35,250 nt of DNA from a virus, in the IMG/VR virus record IMGVR_UViG_3300047446_000041, positions 1 through 35,250 of that record. One strand, 5' to 3'. Of this stretch, positions 15,619 to 22,723 are shown one piece after another; positions within the stretch are counted from its first letter, which is position 1, and each line of letters starts with the position of its first letter. The translations under genes and the position numbers were made by a program. A model generated the notes under the pieces. The model did no database searches and was not told where the DNA came from. It saw only the letters and a list, made by a program, of their open reading frames with translations.

Positions 15619-16728
15619 ATGCTTGAGCTCAACACGATCTCTGCCGCCCAGAGCTATGACCAGGACGCCGTTAGCGCGGTGCTCGCTGAGATGGACGGCC
15701 GGATAGCCTCGCTCGCTGCCAAGTCGGCTGGTGTCATGGCAACGAACCCGGCACGGTTCAGCGACTACGCCGAGGAGTTCCGTCAGGACGCGCTCGTCAC
15801 CCTGCTTGAGTACCTGCCCCGCTGGTCTGGCGAGACGGCCGATGACTTCATTGCCTACCTGTACGGCGCGATGGCTGCTGAGCTGAAGCGCAAGGTGACG
15901 AACGAGCGCCACACCGGTGCAGACGCCGATGCGATCTCGGTGTTCAAGTCGATGGTGACCGAGGCCGGTGGCGATCTCCACCTCGCTGAGAAGCTCGCGC
16001 AGACTGTTCCGCCTAAGGGGAAGCGCCTCAGCGCCGACCGTGCGAACGCTGCCCGGCTTGCTTGGCAGGGGACGGTTTCCATTGACAAGACCAGCGGCGA
16101 CGATGACGACACGTCCATACTGCACACGCTCGCGGCGCCCGCTGATGAGCCCCAGGAAGTTCGCCCGAAGGTGGGCCGTGGTGCCGCTCTGGAAGCGCTC
16201 GCAGTGCTCCACCGATACTCGACCAACTACCACACACTGAACGCACTCCCCACCTGTGTTGCGAACGTGGACATGATCGAGGACACGCTCACCGTTCCCC
16301 GCGAGGCTGAGGCCCGTAAGCACGTCCTTGACGCTGTTGCCATCCTGCGTAGCTACGTGAGCACCGCTACTGATGCCGCCCTCGCGGATGACCTGCGGGA
16401 TGTGTCCGACGAGCGGCGTGATTCCCGTGTGGTGAAGATTGAGAACGTAACCACGGCACTGGGCAAGTTGTCGCCGGGTCAGCGCAACGCTCTGCACCTC
16501 ACGTGGGGAATTGATGGTGCGCAGGAGTTCGGCGACGGCGACGGATCGGACCTGGCCGGGTTCGCTGAGGCCATGGGCACCACTGAGGGCAGCGCCAAAA
16601 AGACGCGCTCTATCGCGAAGGTGTCGTTCGTCAAGCACTACGTTCCGATGGTGGCCACGTCCGAGGATGACGCCGCCGAGTGGCGCAAGGCTGCTGCCGA
16701 CGAGCGCGCCAAGGGTGGGCGTAAGTGA
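15619..16728 (+). CDS. Sigma-70-like transcription factor candidate
   Basis: The protein has 369 residues; AGGGAG lies 7 nt before the ATG. Residues about 50-95 (EEFRQDALVTLLEYLPRWSG...FIAYLYGAMAAELKR) resemble sigma-70 region 2, which contacts core polymerase and the -10. Residues about 280-340 (LGKLSPGQRNALHL...LAGFAEAMGTTEGSAKKTRSIAKVSF) resemble the helix-turn-helix of region 4, which reads the -35. The middle is variable and acidic. The resemblance is by pattern, not search. If real, it redirects host RNA polymerase to phage promoters, and the 17-bp motif upstream of it and other metabolism genes is an obvious candidate target. The HNH gene follows with a GTGA overlap. Confidence 0.6.
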   Translation: MLELNTISAAQSYDQDAVSAVLAEMDGRIASLAAKSAGVMATNPARFSDYAEEFRQDALVTLLEYLPRWSGETADDFIAYLYGAMAAELKRKVTNERHTGADADAISVFKSMVTEAGGDLHLAEKLAQTVPPKGKRLSADRANAARLAWQGTVSIDKTSGDDDDTSILHTLAAPADEPQEVRPKVGRGAALEALAVLHRYSTNYHTLNALPTCVANVDMIEDTLTVPREAEARKHVLDAVAILRSYVSTATDAALADDLRDVSDERRDSRVVKIENVTTALGKLSPGQRNALHLTWGIDGAQEFGDGDGSDLAGFAEAMGTTEGSAKKTRSIAKVSFVKHYVPMVATSEDDAAEWRKAAADERAKGGRK

Positions 16729-16988
16729 TCCATCCCAGCTATGCCGCCCTGTACCTGTCTCGCCGACGGGTCAGGGTGGCCCCCTATAGGCGTTCCGACA
16801 TCTTCGCTCGCTGGGGTGCCCGGTGCTGCTACTGCGATGCACCTGCGGACCACCTAGACCATGTCGTTCCCATCTCTAAGGGCGGGGCCGACCGGCCTCA
16901 CAACCTGGTTCCGGCCTGCGCCCCTTGTAACTACTCGAAATCTGATCGCTCGCTCGCTGAGTGGGCACTGACCTGGAGCACCTGTTGA
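16725..16988 (+). CDS. Small HNH endonuclease (87 aa)
   Basis: GTG 16725 overlaps the stop of the sigma-like gene as GTGA. The core is CCYCD, LDHVVPISKGGAD, NLVPACAPCNYSKSDRSLAEW, a complete HNH fold with zinc cysteines. It is a shortened relative of the HNH gene at 10353, without the N-terminal zinc finger. It sits between the sigma-like and ribonucleotide reductase genes with overlaps on both sides, so it is embedded in the operon. A homing-type nuclease is likely. Confidence 0.8.
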   Translation: MIHPSYAALYLSRRRVRVAPYRRSDIFARWGARCCYCDAPADHLDHVVPISKGGADRPHNLVPACAPCNYSKSDRSLAEWALTWSTC

Positions 16989-19021
16989 ACATCACCCATG
17001 CCCCCGCTTTTGGTCCGACCGGCCAGACTGTCTACGAGCGCACCTATCAGCGTGTGAAGCCGAACGGCGAGCGGGAAACGTGGCTGGACACCGTGACTCG
17101 CGTGGTCGACGGAAACACGTCCCTCGTGCCCGCTGAGCGCATTGAGCCTGGGGAGCGCGAGCGACTCATTGAGCTCATGTATGACTTCAAGATCCTGCCC
17201 GCTGGGCGTCACCTTTGGGCTTCCGGTATCCCCGGTCGGCAGTACCTCTTCAACTGCCACGTGTCCGGTTGGGGAGAGAAGCTCAGCACGCACTTTGACT
17301 TCACCTTCATGCGTCTCATGGAGGGTGGGGGAGTGGGGGCGAACTACTCGTCTCGCTTCCTGAAGCCGTACGGGGCCCCTACGCAGGCGTTGAACGTGCA
17401 CATCGTCGCCGACCCCACCCACCCTGACTACGAGGCTATGCGGGCCGCTGGTGTGCTCTCTGACGACTACTCGCACGAGTGGGGAGGTGCGTACGCGGTC
17501 GAGGATTCCCGCGAGGGTTGGGCGGCTGCCATGGTGGATCTGCTCGACACGTATTACCGGCCGGACGTGAAGCACACAGCGCGCGTCTATGACGTGTCCC
17601 GGGTTCGTGGTGCGGGTGCTCCGCTCCGTACGTTCGGTGGCACGGCTTCCGGTCCCCGTCCGTTCGCGCGCATGATGCTGGACATTGCAGGCGTGATGAA
17701 CGATGCCGTAGGCAGTGCCTATGTCTCGCCCCTGGGTGCCATGGAGATGGATCACGCTATCGCTGAGTGTGTGGTCTCGGGTGGTAACCGGCGTAGCGCT
17801 CGCATGGCCATGGTTGAGTGGGACGACCCGTTTATTTTCAAGTTCATTGATTGCAAGGCGGACACCGGCAAGCACTGGACCACCAACATCAGCGTGGTGA
17901 TCGATAACGACTTCATCGCCGCACTCGCTGACCGTGACCCCCATGCAGTTGCTGTACACACGGCTGCAACTCGCGGCATGCTCGACAATGGCGAGCCTGG
18001 CTACTGGAACAAGGATCTCTCGAACGTAGGAGAGCCGAACGAGGTCATCGCCACTAACCCGTGTGGTGAGATCGCGCTCGAAGCGTGGGAGAACTGCAAC
18101 CTGGGACATGTCAACCTTGACGCGTTCGCCCCTACGGCCAAGGGCAAGCGCGCTGATTATGCGGGTGTCTACGAGGCACACCGCCTTATGGCTCGCTTCC
18201 TGATCCGCGCCACGTATGGGGACGTCAACGACCCCAAGCAGGCAGCGAAGCTTGCCCGTAACCGGCGTATCGGTGTTGGCCACTTCGGTGTACAGGGTTT
18301 CCTCGCCAAGCAGGGTGTGCGCTACAGCAGCGCGCCGGACAACTACAAGTTCCTGCGACAGCTCAACACCATGCGCTCGGTCGTTGACGCTGCTGCGGCT
18401 GACTATGCCCATGAACTCCGCATCCCGGTCCCCGTCAAGACCACGACTGTTGCGCCGACCGGCACCATCGCCAAGATGCCCGGGGCCACTGAGGGAATCC
18501 ACCCGATCTACGCCCGGCACTTCATCCGGCGCGTTCGTTTCAGCGTGGTGGATGAGCGGCAGGCGGCGACGGTTGAGCAGTACCGGGCCGAGGGTTACAC
18601 CGTGGAGCAGGATGTGTACGACGCTTCCGGTAACACCGTGGTGGTTGAGTTCCCCACCAAGGAGAAGCTAGTCCAGGAAGTCGAGGCGCTCGGGTACTCC
18701 GCTGGTCTGGTCGAGTCGGCCGACGAAATCCCCTTCGCTGACATGCTCGCGTTCCAGGAGATGTACCAGTCTCACTACGCCAACAACGCCGTGAGCTTCA
18801 CCGTGAACATCGCCCCTGGGTCCATCAGCGTGGAAGACGCCATGGAGACCCTGCGTAGCTTCCTGCCGACCTTGAAGGGAACCACGGTGTTCCCGGACCT
18901 GACGCGCCCGCAGAGCCCGTATGAGCGGATCAGCGAAGCCGAGTACGAGGCGGCGGCTCAGCGGAGCGTGGATGCGTCCTACGATGAGGCTTGCGCGTCC
19001 GGCGCCTGCCCGGTGCGGTAA
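16985..19021 (+). CDS. Adenosylcobalamin-dependent (class II) ribonucleoside-triphosphate reductase
   Basis: The protein has 678 residues from TTG 16985, which forms a TTGA overlap with the HNH stop and has GGAG 6 nt upstream; GTG 16961 is an alternative. Landmarks are the first active-site cysteine in LFNCHVSG (about residue 90), the NPCGEIALE loop (about 357) and a C-terminal CASGAC. The C-x4-C matches the thioredoxin-reducible pair of monomeric Lactobacillus-type RTPR. VAPTGTIAKMPGATEGI is the conserved late loop. It makes dNTPs from NTPs using B12, which streptomycetes produce. The thioredoxin encoded downstream could be its reductant. The stop codon lies in the 17-bp motif. Confidence 0.9.
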   Translation: MNITHAPAFGPTGQTVYERTYQRVKPNGERETWLDTVTRVVDGNTSLVPAERIEPGERERLIELMYDFKILPAGRHLWASGIPGRQYLFNCHVSGWGEKLSTHFDFTFMRLMEGGGVGANYSSRFLKPYGAPTQALNVHIVADPTHPDYEAMRAAGVLSDDYSHEWGGAYAVEDSREGWAAAMVDLLDTYYRPDVKHTARVYDVSRVRGAGAPLRTFGGTASGPRPFARMMLDIAGVMNDAVGSAYVSPLGAMEMDHAIAECVVSGGNRRSARMAMVEWDDPFIFKFIDCKADTGKHWTTNISVVIDNDFIAALADRDPHAVAVHTAATRGMLDNGEPGYWNKDLSNVGEPNEVIATNPCGEIALEAWENCNLGHVNLDAFAPTAKGKRADYAGVYEAHRLMARFLIRATYGDVNDPKQAAKLARNRRIGVGHFGVQGFLAKQGVRYSSAPDNYKFLRQLNTMRSVVDAAAADYAHELRIPVPVKTTTVAPTGTIAKMPGATEGIHPIYARHFIRRVRFSVVDERQAATVEQYRAEGYTVEQDVYDASGNTVVVEFPTKEKLVQEVEALGYSAGLVESADEIPFADMLAFQEMYQSHYANNAVSFTVNIAPGSISVEDAMETLRSFLPTLKGTTVFPDLTRPQSPYERISEAEYEAAAQRSVDASYDEACASGACPVR

Positions 19022-19033
19022 CCGACTCTACAG
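19017..19033 (+). promoter_or_regulatory. 17-bp start-associated motif, copy 6
   Basis: GGTAACCGACTCTACAG, one mismatch. The TAA within it is the stop codon of the reductase gene. It ends 38 nt before the ATG at 19072. Confidence 0.7.
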
Positions 19034-19071
19034 AGCCCCGGTACAAGCCCACCACGGACGGAGATCACGCA

Positions 19072-19236
19072 ATGACTTACAACCTGCGCAACGGCTACCG
19101 GGTCATCACTCGCAAGGTCGACACTGGCACCGAGTTTGAGACCCGCAACCGCCGGGGCGAGACCATTAGCACCGTGACGCTCGGCTACCTGTCTGCTCGT
19201 GAGCTGGTGCTCGACCTGCGCAAGCGAGGCGCGTAG
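19072..19236 (+). CDS. Hypothetical protein (54 aa)
   Basis: ATG 19072 with GGAG 8-9 nt upstream, the first start after the 17-bp motif. The product begins MTYNLRNGYRVITRKVD, continues through FETRNRRGETISTVTLGY and ends with a basic helix (ARELVLDLRKRGA). It is small and beta-rich. No family is recognised. It is followed after 2 nt by another small gene. Confidence 0.65.
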   Translation: MTYNLRNGYRVITRKVDTGTEFETRNRRGETISTVTLGYLSARELVLDLRKRGA

Positions 19237-19238
19237 CC

Positions 19239-19415
19239 ATGGCAGAGCTTGACGCGAGCCTGAACGAGTACACATCGACGGAGCTACTCGCCGACCGGGC
19301 AGACGCTTACCGCCTCGCTGTAAGGCTGCTGCGTGAAGCCGGGTTCGATCCCAGCGACATCACACCCGAGGACGTGCAACTACTGACGCAGTTCCTCGCG
19401 AGCGACATCTACTAG
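19239..19415 (+). CDS. Hypothetical protein (58 aa)
   Basis: ATG 2 nt after the preceding stop, so probably translationally coupled. The product is acidic and helical (MAELDASLNEYTSTELLADR, then AYRLAVRLLREAGF and EDVQLLTQFLAS). No domain is recognised. The operator palindrome F follows at once and may also end the transcript. Confidence 0.6.
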   Translation: MAELDASLNEYTSTELLADRADAYRLAVRLLREAGFDPSDITPEDVQLLTQFLASDIY

Positions 19416-19422
19416 ACCAGTT

Positions 19423-19452
19423 GGGGCACCTGCGAAAATTCGTAGGTGCCCC
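19423..19452. promoter_or_regulatory. Operator-like palindrome, site F, extended to 30 bp
   Basis: Core 19427-19448 (CACCTGCGAA, AA, TTCGTAGGTG), extended by GGGG and CCCC. The RNA form would be a stem of about 14 bp with one G-U pair followed by TTGG. It lies 38 nt before the thyX start. Confidence 0.75.
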
Positions 19453-19490
19453 TTGGTCATCCCAACCACGGAGAGAGGGGCTTACGCCCG

Positions 19491-20198
19491 ATGAAGATTG
19501 ATGTACTGGCACACACCAGCATGCGTGAAGACGTGATGCGCGAGGCTTATGGATACGACGTCTACGGCGGGGATGACGATGCCCGAGACGGAGATGCATT
19601 GGGCGAAGCGGCGGGCCGACTCTGCTACAAGTCGTTCCGGCGTCCGAACCCTGCCACTGCCTCGAACGATGGCTACATGCTCAACATCCTGCGCCAGGGT
19701 CACTACAGCGTGTTGGAGCACGCGAGTGCGACATTCCTGGTTCGTGGTGTGTCCCGTGCGCTGCTCGCTGAGCTGTCTCGGCATCGGCACCTGAGTTTCA
19801 GTGTGGTGTCTCAGCGGTACGTCAACTACGCCGACACCGAGCCAGTCATGCCGCCCGCAATCAACCCGCGCACCACGGAGGCTCAGTGGGTGCGTGACGC
19901 GTACGCCGATAGCCTGGACACGTACGAGGCTCTGGTGAATCGCCTGACCGGCATCGGCCTTAAGCGCAAGCAGGCTCGCGAAGCTGCACGCGCTGTGCTG
20001 CCGAATGCTGCCCCGGTCGACATGGTGGTTACCGGCAACCTGCGGGCATGGCGAGACGTCCTCGGTAAGCGTTGGCACGAGGCTGCTGACGCGGAGATCC
20101 AAGAGTTCGCGGGCCTAGTCCTCGGGCACCTTCGCACGATCGCCCCGAACAGTTTCCAGGATGTGCCTACGGCGCCGTACGGGAGTGATGACGTATGA
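19491..20198 (+). CDS. thyX: Flavin-dependent thymidylate synthase ThyX
   Basis: The protein has 235 residues from ATG 19491; GGAGAGAGGGG lies upstream, and an earlier in-frame GTG at 19446 lies in operator F. The ThyX signature RHRx7S is present as [11 protein letters not shown] (from about residue 97), followed by [14 protein letters not shown] and the C-terminal [19 protein letters not shown] helix also fit. It converts dUMP to dTMP with methylene-tetrahydrofolate, NADPH and FAD (EC 2.1.1.148). It works with the dCMP deaminase, which supplies dUMP, and with the dNMP kinase. Its last codons are partly repeated about 214 bp downstream. Confidence 0.95.
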   Translation: MKIDVLAHTSMREDVMREAYGYDVYGGDDDARDGDALGEAAGRLCYKSFRRPNPATASNDGYMLNILRQGHYSVLEHASATFLVRGVSRALLAELSRHRHLSFSVVSQRYVNYADTEPVMPPAINPRTTEAQWVRDAYADSLDTYEALVNRLTGIGLKRKQAREAARAVLPNAAPVDMVVTGNLRAWRDVLGKRWHEAADAEIQEFAGLVLGHLRTIAPNSFQDVPTAPYGSDDV

Positions 20199-20353
20199 CC
20201 TTTGACCCGCGCGTAAACGGTGAGTACCTGCGTAAGCGTTTCGGGGAGGCGATTTGGGAATCGCCCCTCATGTATCACGTGGACGCTGACGAGGTAGACC
20301 CGCTGGTTGATGCCCTGGTGGACCGGCTGTTGATCGAAATGGGTGCTGAATGA
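20195..20353 (+). CDS. Hypothetical protein (52 aa)
   Basis: ATG 20195 overlaps the thyX stop as ATGA, so translational coupling is likely. The product begins [20 protein letters not shown], continues [20 protein letters not shown] and ends [10 protein letters not shown]. It is acidic and has no recognised domain. It lies exactly between thyX and a partial repeat of the thyX tail, which suggests it arrived by insertion or duplication. Confidence 0.6.
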   Translation: MTFDPRVNGEYLRKRFGEAIWESPLMYHVDADEVDPLVDALVDRLLIEMGAE

Positions 20354-20403
20354 TGCTGAATTACCGCGTCCAGGATGTTCCGACTACGTTGTACGGAGAG
20401 TGA
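20350..20403 (+). pseudogene. Remnant repeating the thyX C-terminus (17 codons)
   Basis: This tiny frame ([17 protein letters not shown]) overlaps the previous stop as ATGA. QDVPTTLYG matches the ThyX tail QDVPTAPYG, and the DNA around it (20369-20409) aligns with 20156-20197, including the stop and the next start. It may be translated for coupling, but it looks like leftover sequence, not a working gene. Confidence 0.55.
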
Positions 20404-20406
20404 CGC

Positions 20407-20565
20407 ATGTACGTACTGACCAAGGGTTGGTATGACGCTATGGAACCGGTCGGCATTGTCGCCACCGAGGCGGAAGCGCGGGCCTGGTACGAACTAGGTG
20501 ATGAGCGCGAGTGGTTCGGGCCGTTCCAGCCTGGCACACCGGCAGTTAGCGAGGATGACGAGTGA
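20407..20565 (+). CDS. Hypothetical protein (52 aa)
   Basis: ATG with GGAGAG about 6 nt upstream. The product begins MYVLTKGWYDAMEPVGIVAT, continues EAEARAWYELGDEREWFGPF and ends in an acidic tail SEDDE. It is tryptophan-rich, a pattern seen in small actinophage proteins of unknown role. Its stop overlaps the GTG of the thioredoxin gene. Confidence 0.65.
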   Translation: MYVLTKGWYDAMEPVGIVATEAEARAWYELGDEREWFGPFQPGTPAVSEDDE

Positions 20566-20798
20566 CACCGGTGTTCTTTGGGGCGTCCTGGTGCGCCCCC
20601 TGTAAGAAGACTTACCCGCTGTTTCGGCGCGTGACTGGCGAGGCTGGCGAATACGTGGACGTGGAAACCGGCGACAGTCGGGCGCTCGACATCCGGGCCG
20701 TGCCAACGCTTCGCGTCTACAGCGAGGATGGAGAGGTGCTAGCCCAGCATGTCGGCGCCGCTACCGAGGCTCAGATCCGAGCGCTGATCGATGGCTGA
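20562..20798 (+). CDS. Thioredoxin/glutaredoxin-like protein (78 aa)
   Basis: GTG 20562 overlaps the previous stop (GTGA). The redox motif WCAPC is at residues 10-14 and the cis-proline loop is in AVPTLRVY. At 78 residues it is a minimal thioredoxin fold, shorter than host thioredoxin (about 105). Lying with ThyX, dCMP deaminase and the class II reductase, it probably reduces the C-terminal cysteine pair of the reductase. Host thioredoxin reductase would have to recharge it. Confidence 0.85.
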   Translation: MTPVFFGASWCAPCKKTYPLFRRVTGEAGEYVDVETGDSRALDIRAVPTLRVYSEDGEVLAQHVGAATEAQIRALIDG

Positions 20799-21207
20799 CA
20801 CTCGCCCCGGGTTCGATGAGTATTTCCTCGCTGGTGCAGCGTGGGTAGCTACTCGGGCTGACTGCACTCGGAGTGCCGTTGGTGCCATCCTGGTGAACGC
20901 TCAGAACGACGTTCGGGGGACTGGCTACAACGGCGCCCCGTCGGGTGTCCCTGGGTGTGCTAGCGCGGGTGCCTGCCCACGTGGTCGCCTAACGGCCGAG
21001 CAGTGCGCGCCTGACAGCGACTACAGCAACTGCATCGCCGACCATGCGGAGCGGAACGCCATTGACCACACGCGTCCCGAGGAACGGCTAGGGGCGACGC
21101 TGTACACGACCCGGGCCCCTTGTCCGGCGTGCTGGACACTGATCCGTGCCGCTGGGATCCGCAGGGTTGTTTGCCCAACTGCTCGCTGGACGCTTGCGCT
21201 TTCGTAG
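20791..21207 (+). CDS. dCMP deaminase
   Basis: The protein has 138 residues; ATG 20791 overlaps the thioredoxin gene by 8 nt. The zinc and catalytic motif is DHAERNAI (His and Glu near residues 85-87), and the second zinc motif is APCPACWTLI. An upstream CASAGACPRG...C cluster is typical of phage dCMP deaminases. It converts dCMP to dUMP for ThyX. Its C-terminus (CPTARWTLALS) runs into the next promoter: the -35 lies within its last codons, and its TAG stop is part of operator half site G. Confidence 0.9.
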   Translation: MADTRPGFDEYFLAGAAWVATRADCTRSAVGAILVNAQNDVRGTGYNGAPSGVPGCASAGACPRGRLTAEQCAPDSDYSNCIADHAERNAIDHTRPEERLGATLYTTRAPCPACWTLIRAAGIRRVVCPTARWTLALS

Positions 21208-21223
21208 GTGGTCTGCCTACTGT
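21194..21223 (+). promoter_or_regulatory. Promoter with operator half site, site G
   Basis: TTGCGC (21194-21199), an 18-bp spacer and TACTGT (21218-21223). The spacer holds the half operator TTCGTAGGTG (21201-21210). The downstream leader (TTCTCTCGTA...GCAACGCAGGGAG) resembles those of the other operator-linked promoters. Confidence 0.6.
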
Positions 21224-21260
21224 TCTCTCGTACCGACCGAGCAACGCAGGGAGAGACACA

Positions 21261-21395
21261 GTGAGCTTCTTTAACTTCATCAGCGGTAAGCCTTGCCTGA
21301 ACTGTGAGACGGACGCCGCCCGCGAGGGGGATCTGTTCTGCTCGCAGGGTTGCCGTGCCGAGTTTGAGGGCGAAGGTGCTTTCGCCGACGAGTAG
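21261..21395 (+). CDS. Small Cys-rich zinc-finger-like protein (44 aa)
   Basis: GTG 21261 with AGGGAGAG upstream. The product begins MSFFNFISGKPCLNCETDAA and then has LFCSQGCRAEF, a CxxC...CxxxC arrangement like a minimal treble-clef zinc finger. The end is acidic (EGEGAFADE). It is the first gene after promoter G. Its role is unknown; small zinc proteins in this position often target host functions, but there is no direct evidence here. Confidence 0.65.
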   Translation: MSFFNFISGKPCLNCETDAAREGDLFCSQGCRAEFEGEGAFADE

Positions 21396-21405
21396 GGTGC
21401 CATCG

Positions 21406-21436
21406 GCCCGGGGTGGGTTCGCTACCTGCCCCGGGC
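21406..21436 (+). terminator. Hairpin, possible terminator
   Basis: GCCCGGGG (21406-21413) pairs perfectly with CCCCGGGC (21429-21436) around a 15-nt loop. There is only a weak T content afterwards, so termination may be partial. Confidence 0.5.
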
Positions 21437-21474
21437 ACTCTGTCCAGTCCGTTACGAACCCTGGGGGGTTACTC

Positions 21475-21711
21475 ATGAAGCTCCGTCACGTTGAGTCCAT
21501 CGGTCAGGTCACTGCGTCGCGTATGGTGGCCGGTCGGAAGTTCGTCACCCTGGAGGTGGACTACACCACGGCGAGCGGTATTCAGAAGACTCTGAAGCTG
21601 GCTCACAGCGACGCTGAGGCGATTTGCAAGCACGTTCAGGAGGAACTCAGCGTCATGCCGCGTGGAGCCCGTCACGCGTCATTCTGGGCGTCGTTCCGTC
21701 GCAACCGCTGA
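21475..21711 (+). CDS. Hypothetical protein (78 aa)
   Basis: ATG with GGGGGG about 6 nt upstream. The product begins MKLRHVESIGQVTASRMVAG, continues with a beta strand (RKFVTLEVDYTT) and then LKLAHSDAEAICKHVQEEL, and ends basic (RHASFWASFRRNR). It is probably small alpha/beta. The same transcript may include the 44-aa gene. A strong terminator follows. No function is recognised. Confidence 0.65.
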   Translation: MKLRHVESIGQVTASRMVAGRKFVTLEVDYTTASGIQKTLKLAHSDAEAICKHVQEELSVMPRGARHASFWASFRRNR

Positions 21712-21733
21712 ACCCCAAAATGTCCAAGTTTGG

Positions 21734-21763
21734 CCCCTGGTCCTTCGGGACTGGGGGTCTTTC
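21734..21763 (+). terminator. Rho-independent terminator
   Basis: CCCCTGGTCC and GGACTGGGGG form a 10-bp stem (two G-T pairs) capped by a TTCG-type loop, followed by TCTTTCT. Operator J begins immediately afterwards. Confidence 0.8.
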
Positions 21764-21816
21764 TGCGTACGAAAATTCGTAGGTGGTTGTGGTCAGGCTT
21801 CGCCGTGGGCTAGTGT
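21764..21816 (+). promoter_or_regulatory. Promoter with adjacent operator, site J
   Basis: Palindrome 21764-21785 (TGCGTACGAA, AA, TTCGTAGGTG), then TTGTGG (21787-21792), an 18-bp spacer and TAGTGT (21811-21816). The layout is the same as site B, with the operator abutting the -35. Confidence 0.7.
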
Positions 21817-21855
21817 TCCTCTTGTCAGCGCAGCAGCCCCGAAAGGACCAAGACC

Positions 21856-22164
21856 ATGGCCGGTAAGCTTCCCCAGAATCGCGGTAACCGTACCTCCGTC
21901 CGCTTTGGTCCGACCGTGAGCCGTCGACTGCGAGCCGCCGGGTTCAACATCAGCCCCGCCGCTCGTCGCTATAAGGCGCAGGGCATCTTCGTACGGGCCG
22001 CTGAGCGTCGTATCAGCGTCACGGTGGACACGGGGGCCAACGCCGCCACGGTAGCCGCTGAGATCGCCGCTGAGGTGGCATCCTGGGGCTTCCCCGCCGA
22101 GGTTGCTTCGCAGACGCACGAGGGCGAGTCCTGGTCCACGGTGAGATTCACCTACAGCGCATGA
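21856..22164 (+). CDS. Hypothetical basic protein (102 aa)
   Basis: ATG with AAAGGA upstream. The N-terminal 45 residues are very basic (NRGNRTSVRFGPTVSRRLR, then SPAARRYKAQG). The rest alternates strand and helix (RRISVTVDTG, AATVAAEIAAEVASWGF, WSTVRFTY). The basic head would suit nucleic-acid binding, but no known helix-turn-helix is visible. The gene is a single-gene cassette with its own operator-linked promoter and terminator, so it should be silenced in a lysogen and expressed early in lysis. Confidence 0.7.
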   Translation: MAGKLPQNRGNRTSVRFGPTVSRRLRAAGFNISPAARRYKAQGIFVRAAERRISVTVDTGANAATVAAEIAAEVASWGFPAEVASQTHEGESWSTVRFTYSA

Positions 22165-22169
22165 CGGTA

Positions 22170-22203
22170 GGGCCCCTGGGGGAAACCCTGGGGGCTCTTT
22201 TTT
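22170..22203 (+). terminator. Rho-independent terminator (G/C repeat family)
   Basis: GGGCCCCTGGGGG, AAA, CCCTGGGGGCTC followed by TTTTTT (22198-22203). The stem is nearly the same as at 7159 and 22539. The T-run merges with the next operator half site. Confidence 0.8.
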
Positions 22204-22242
22204 CGTAGGTGGTTGCGCAGGGGGCTCGCCCGTGTGTAGAGT
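22202..22242 (+). promoter_or_regulatory. Promoter with operator half site, site H
   Basis: Half operator TTCGTAGGTG (22202-22211), then TTGCGC (22213-22218), an 18-bp spacer and TAGAGT (22237-22242). The left operator arm is replaced by the T-run of the preceding terminator. The leader CTACTCGTAAGGACACAGCG is shared with site I. Confidence 0.7.
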
Positions 22243-22280
22243 TCTACTCGTAAGGACACAGCGAGCCGGGGAGACACCAA

Positions 22281-22532
22281 ATGTCGTTCACCATCAAGTA
22301 CAACCGGACCACGAACCACATTGCTGGCATGGAGGCTCGCACCACGGGCGGGGGCAGCGAGTCGGGCGCCGTGGTCAGCAACTGGGCGCAGAACGTGTGC
22401 GGTGCGATGACCCGCTCGCGACTGGCTACCGGAGCGTCCTTCGAGACCCTGGCCGAGGCTGTAGCGGCTGCTCGCATCACCGGTGGACGGAAGCTGTGTA
22501 AGACCTGCGCAAAGGCCGCAGACGCCGCCTGA
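22281..22532 (+). CDS. Small protein with C-terminal CxxC (83 aa)
   Basis: ATG with GGGGAGA upstream. The product begins MSFTIKYNRTTNHIAGMEA, has QNVCGAM in the middle and ends RKLCKTCAKAADAA. The CG...CxxC spacing recalls the small zinc-ribbon proteins at 5937 and 7206. It is a single-gene cassette between promoter H and a hairpin. The function is unknown. Confidence 0.7.
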   Translation: MSFTIKYNRTTNHIAGMEARTTGGGSESGAVVSNWAQNVCGAMTRSRLATGASFETLAEAVAAARITGGRKLCKTCAKAADAA

Positions 22533-22538
22533 GCCGTT

Positions 22539-22566
22539 GGGCCCCTGGGGGAGACCCTGGGGGCCA
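22539..22566 (+). terminator. Hairpin terminator (G/C repeat family)
   Basis: GGGCCCCTGGGGG, AGA, CCCTGGGGGCC: the third copy of the reused hairpin, here without a T-run (ATTCC follows). Confidence 0.6.
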
Positions 22567-22579
22567 TTCCGCTGTAGGA

Positions 22580-22605
22580 CCAAAGATAGGTGTAACGCCC
22601 ACGCA
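22580..22605 (-). repeat. 26-bp repeat, inverted copy
   Basis: The reverse complement of this segment matches 23031-23056 with two differences (TGCRTGGGCGTTACAYCTAT, then CTTTGG). It lies between the 83-aa gene and promoter I. Confidence 0.75.
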
Positions 22606-22632
22606 CGTCACGGTCAGCGATGAGACCCGGAT

Positions 22633-22684
22633 CACATACGAACTTTCGTAGGTGGTTGCGCGGGCGCTTCGCCATGTGTAGAGT
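22633..22684 (+). promoter_or_regulatory. Promoter with adjacent operator, site I
   Basis: Palindrome 22633-22654 (CACATACGAA, CT, TTCGTAGGTG), then TTGCGC (22656-22661), a 17-bp spacer and TAGAGT (22679-22684). It drives the 68-aa gene. Confidence 0.72.
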
Positions 22685-22723
22685 TCTACTCGTAAGCACG
22701 GCAACGACGCAGGGGAGAACGAA

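Noticed and set aside
16931-18520. 529-aa open frame on the - strand
   Set aside because: It lies opposite the ribonucleotide reductase gene, whose catalytic motifs are certain. It has no recognisable domain.
21440-21456. Reverse-oriented sequence similar to the 17-bp motif (14 of 17 bases)
   Set aside because: It is the only candidate in that orientation, has three mismatches at conserved positions, and no leftward gene lies near it. Chance is likely.
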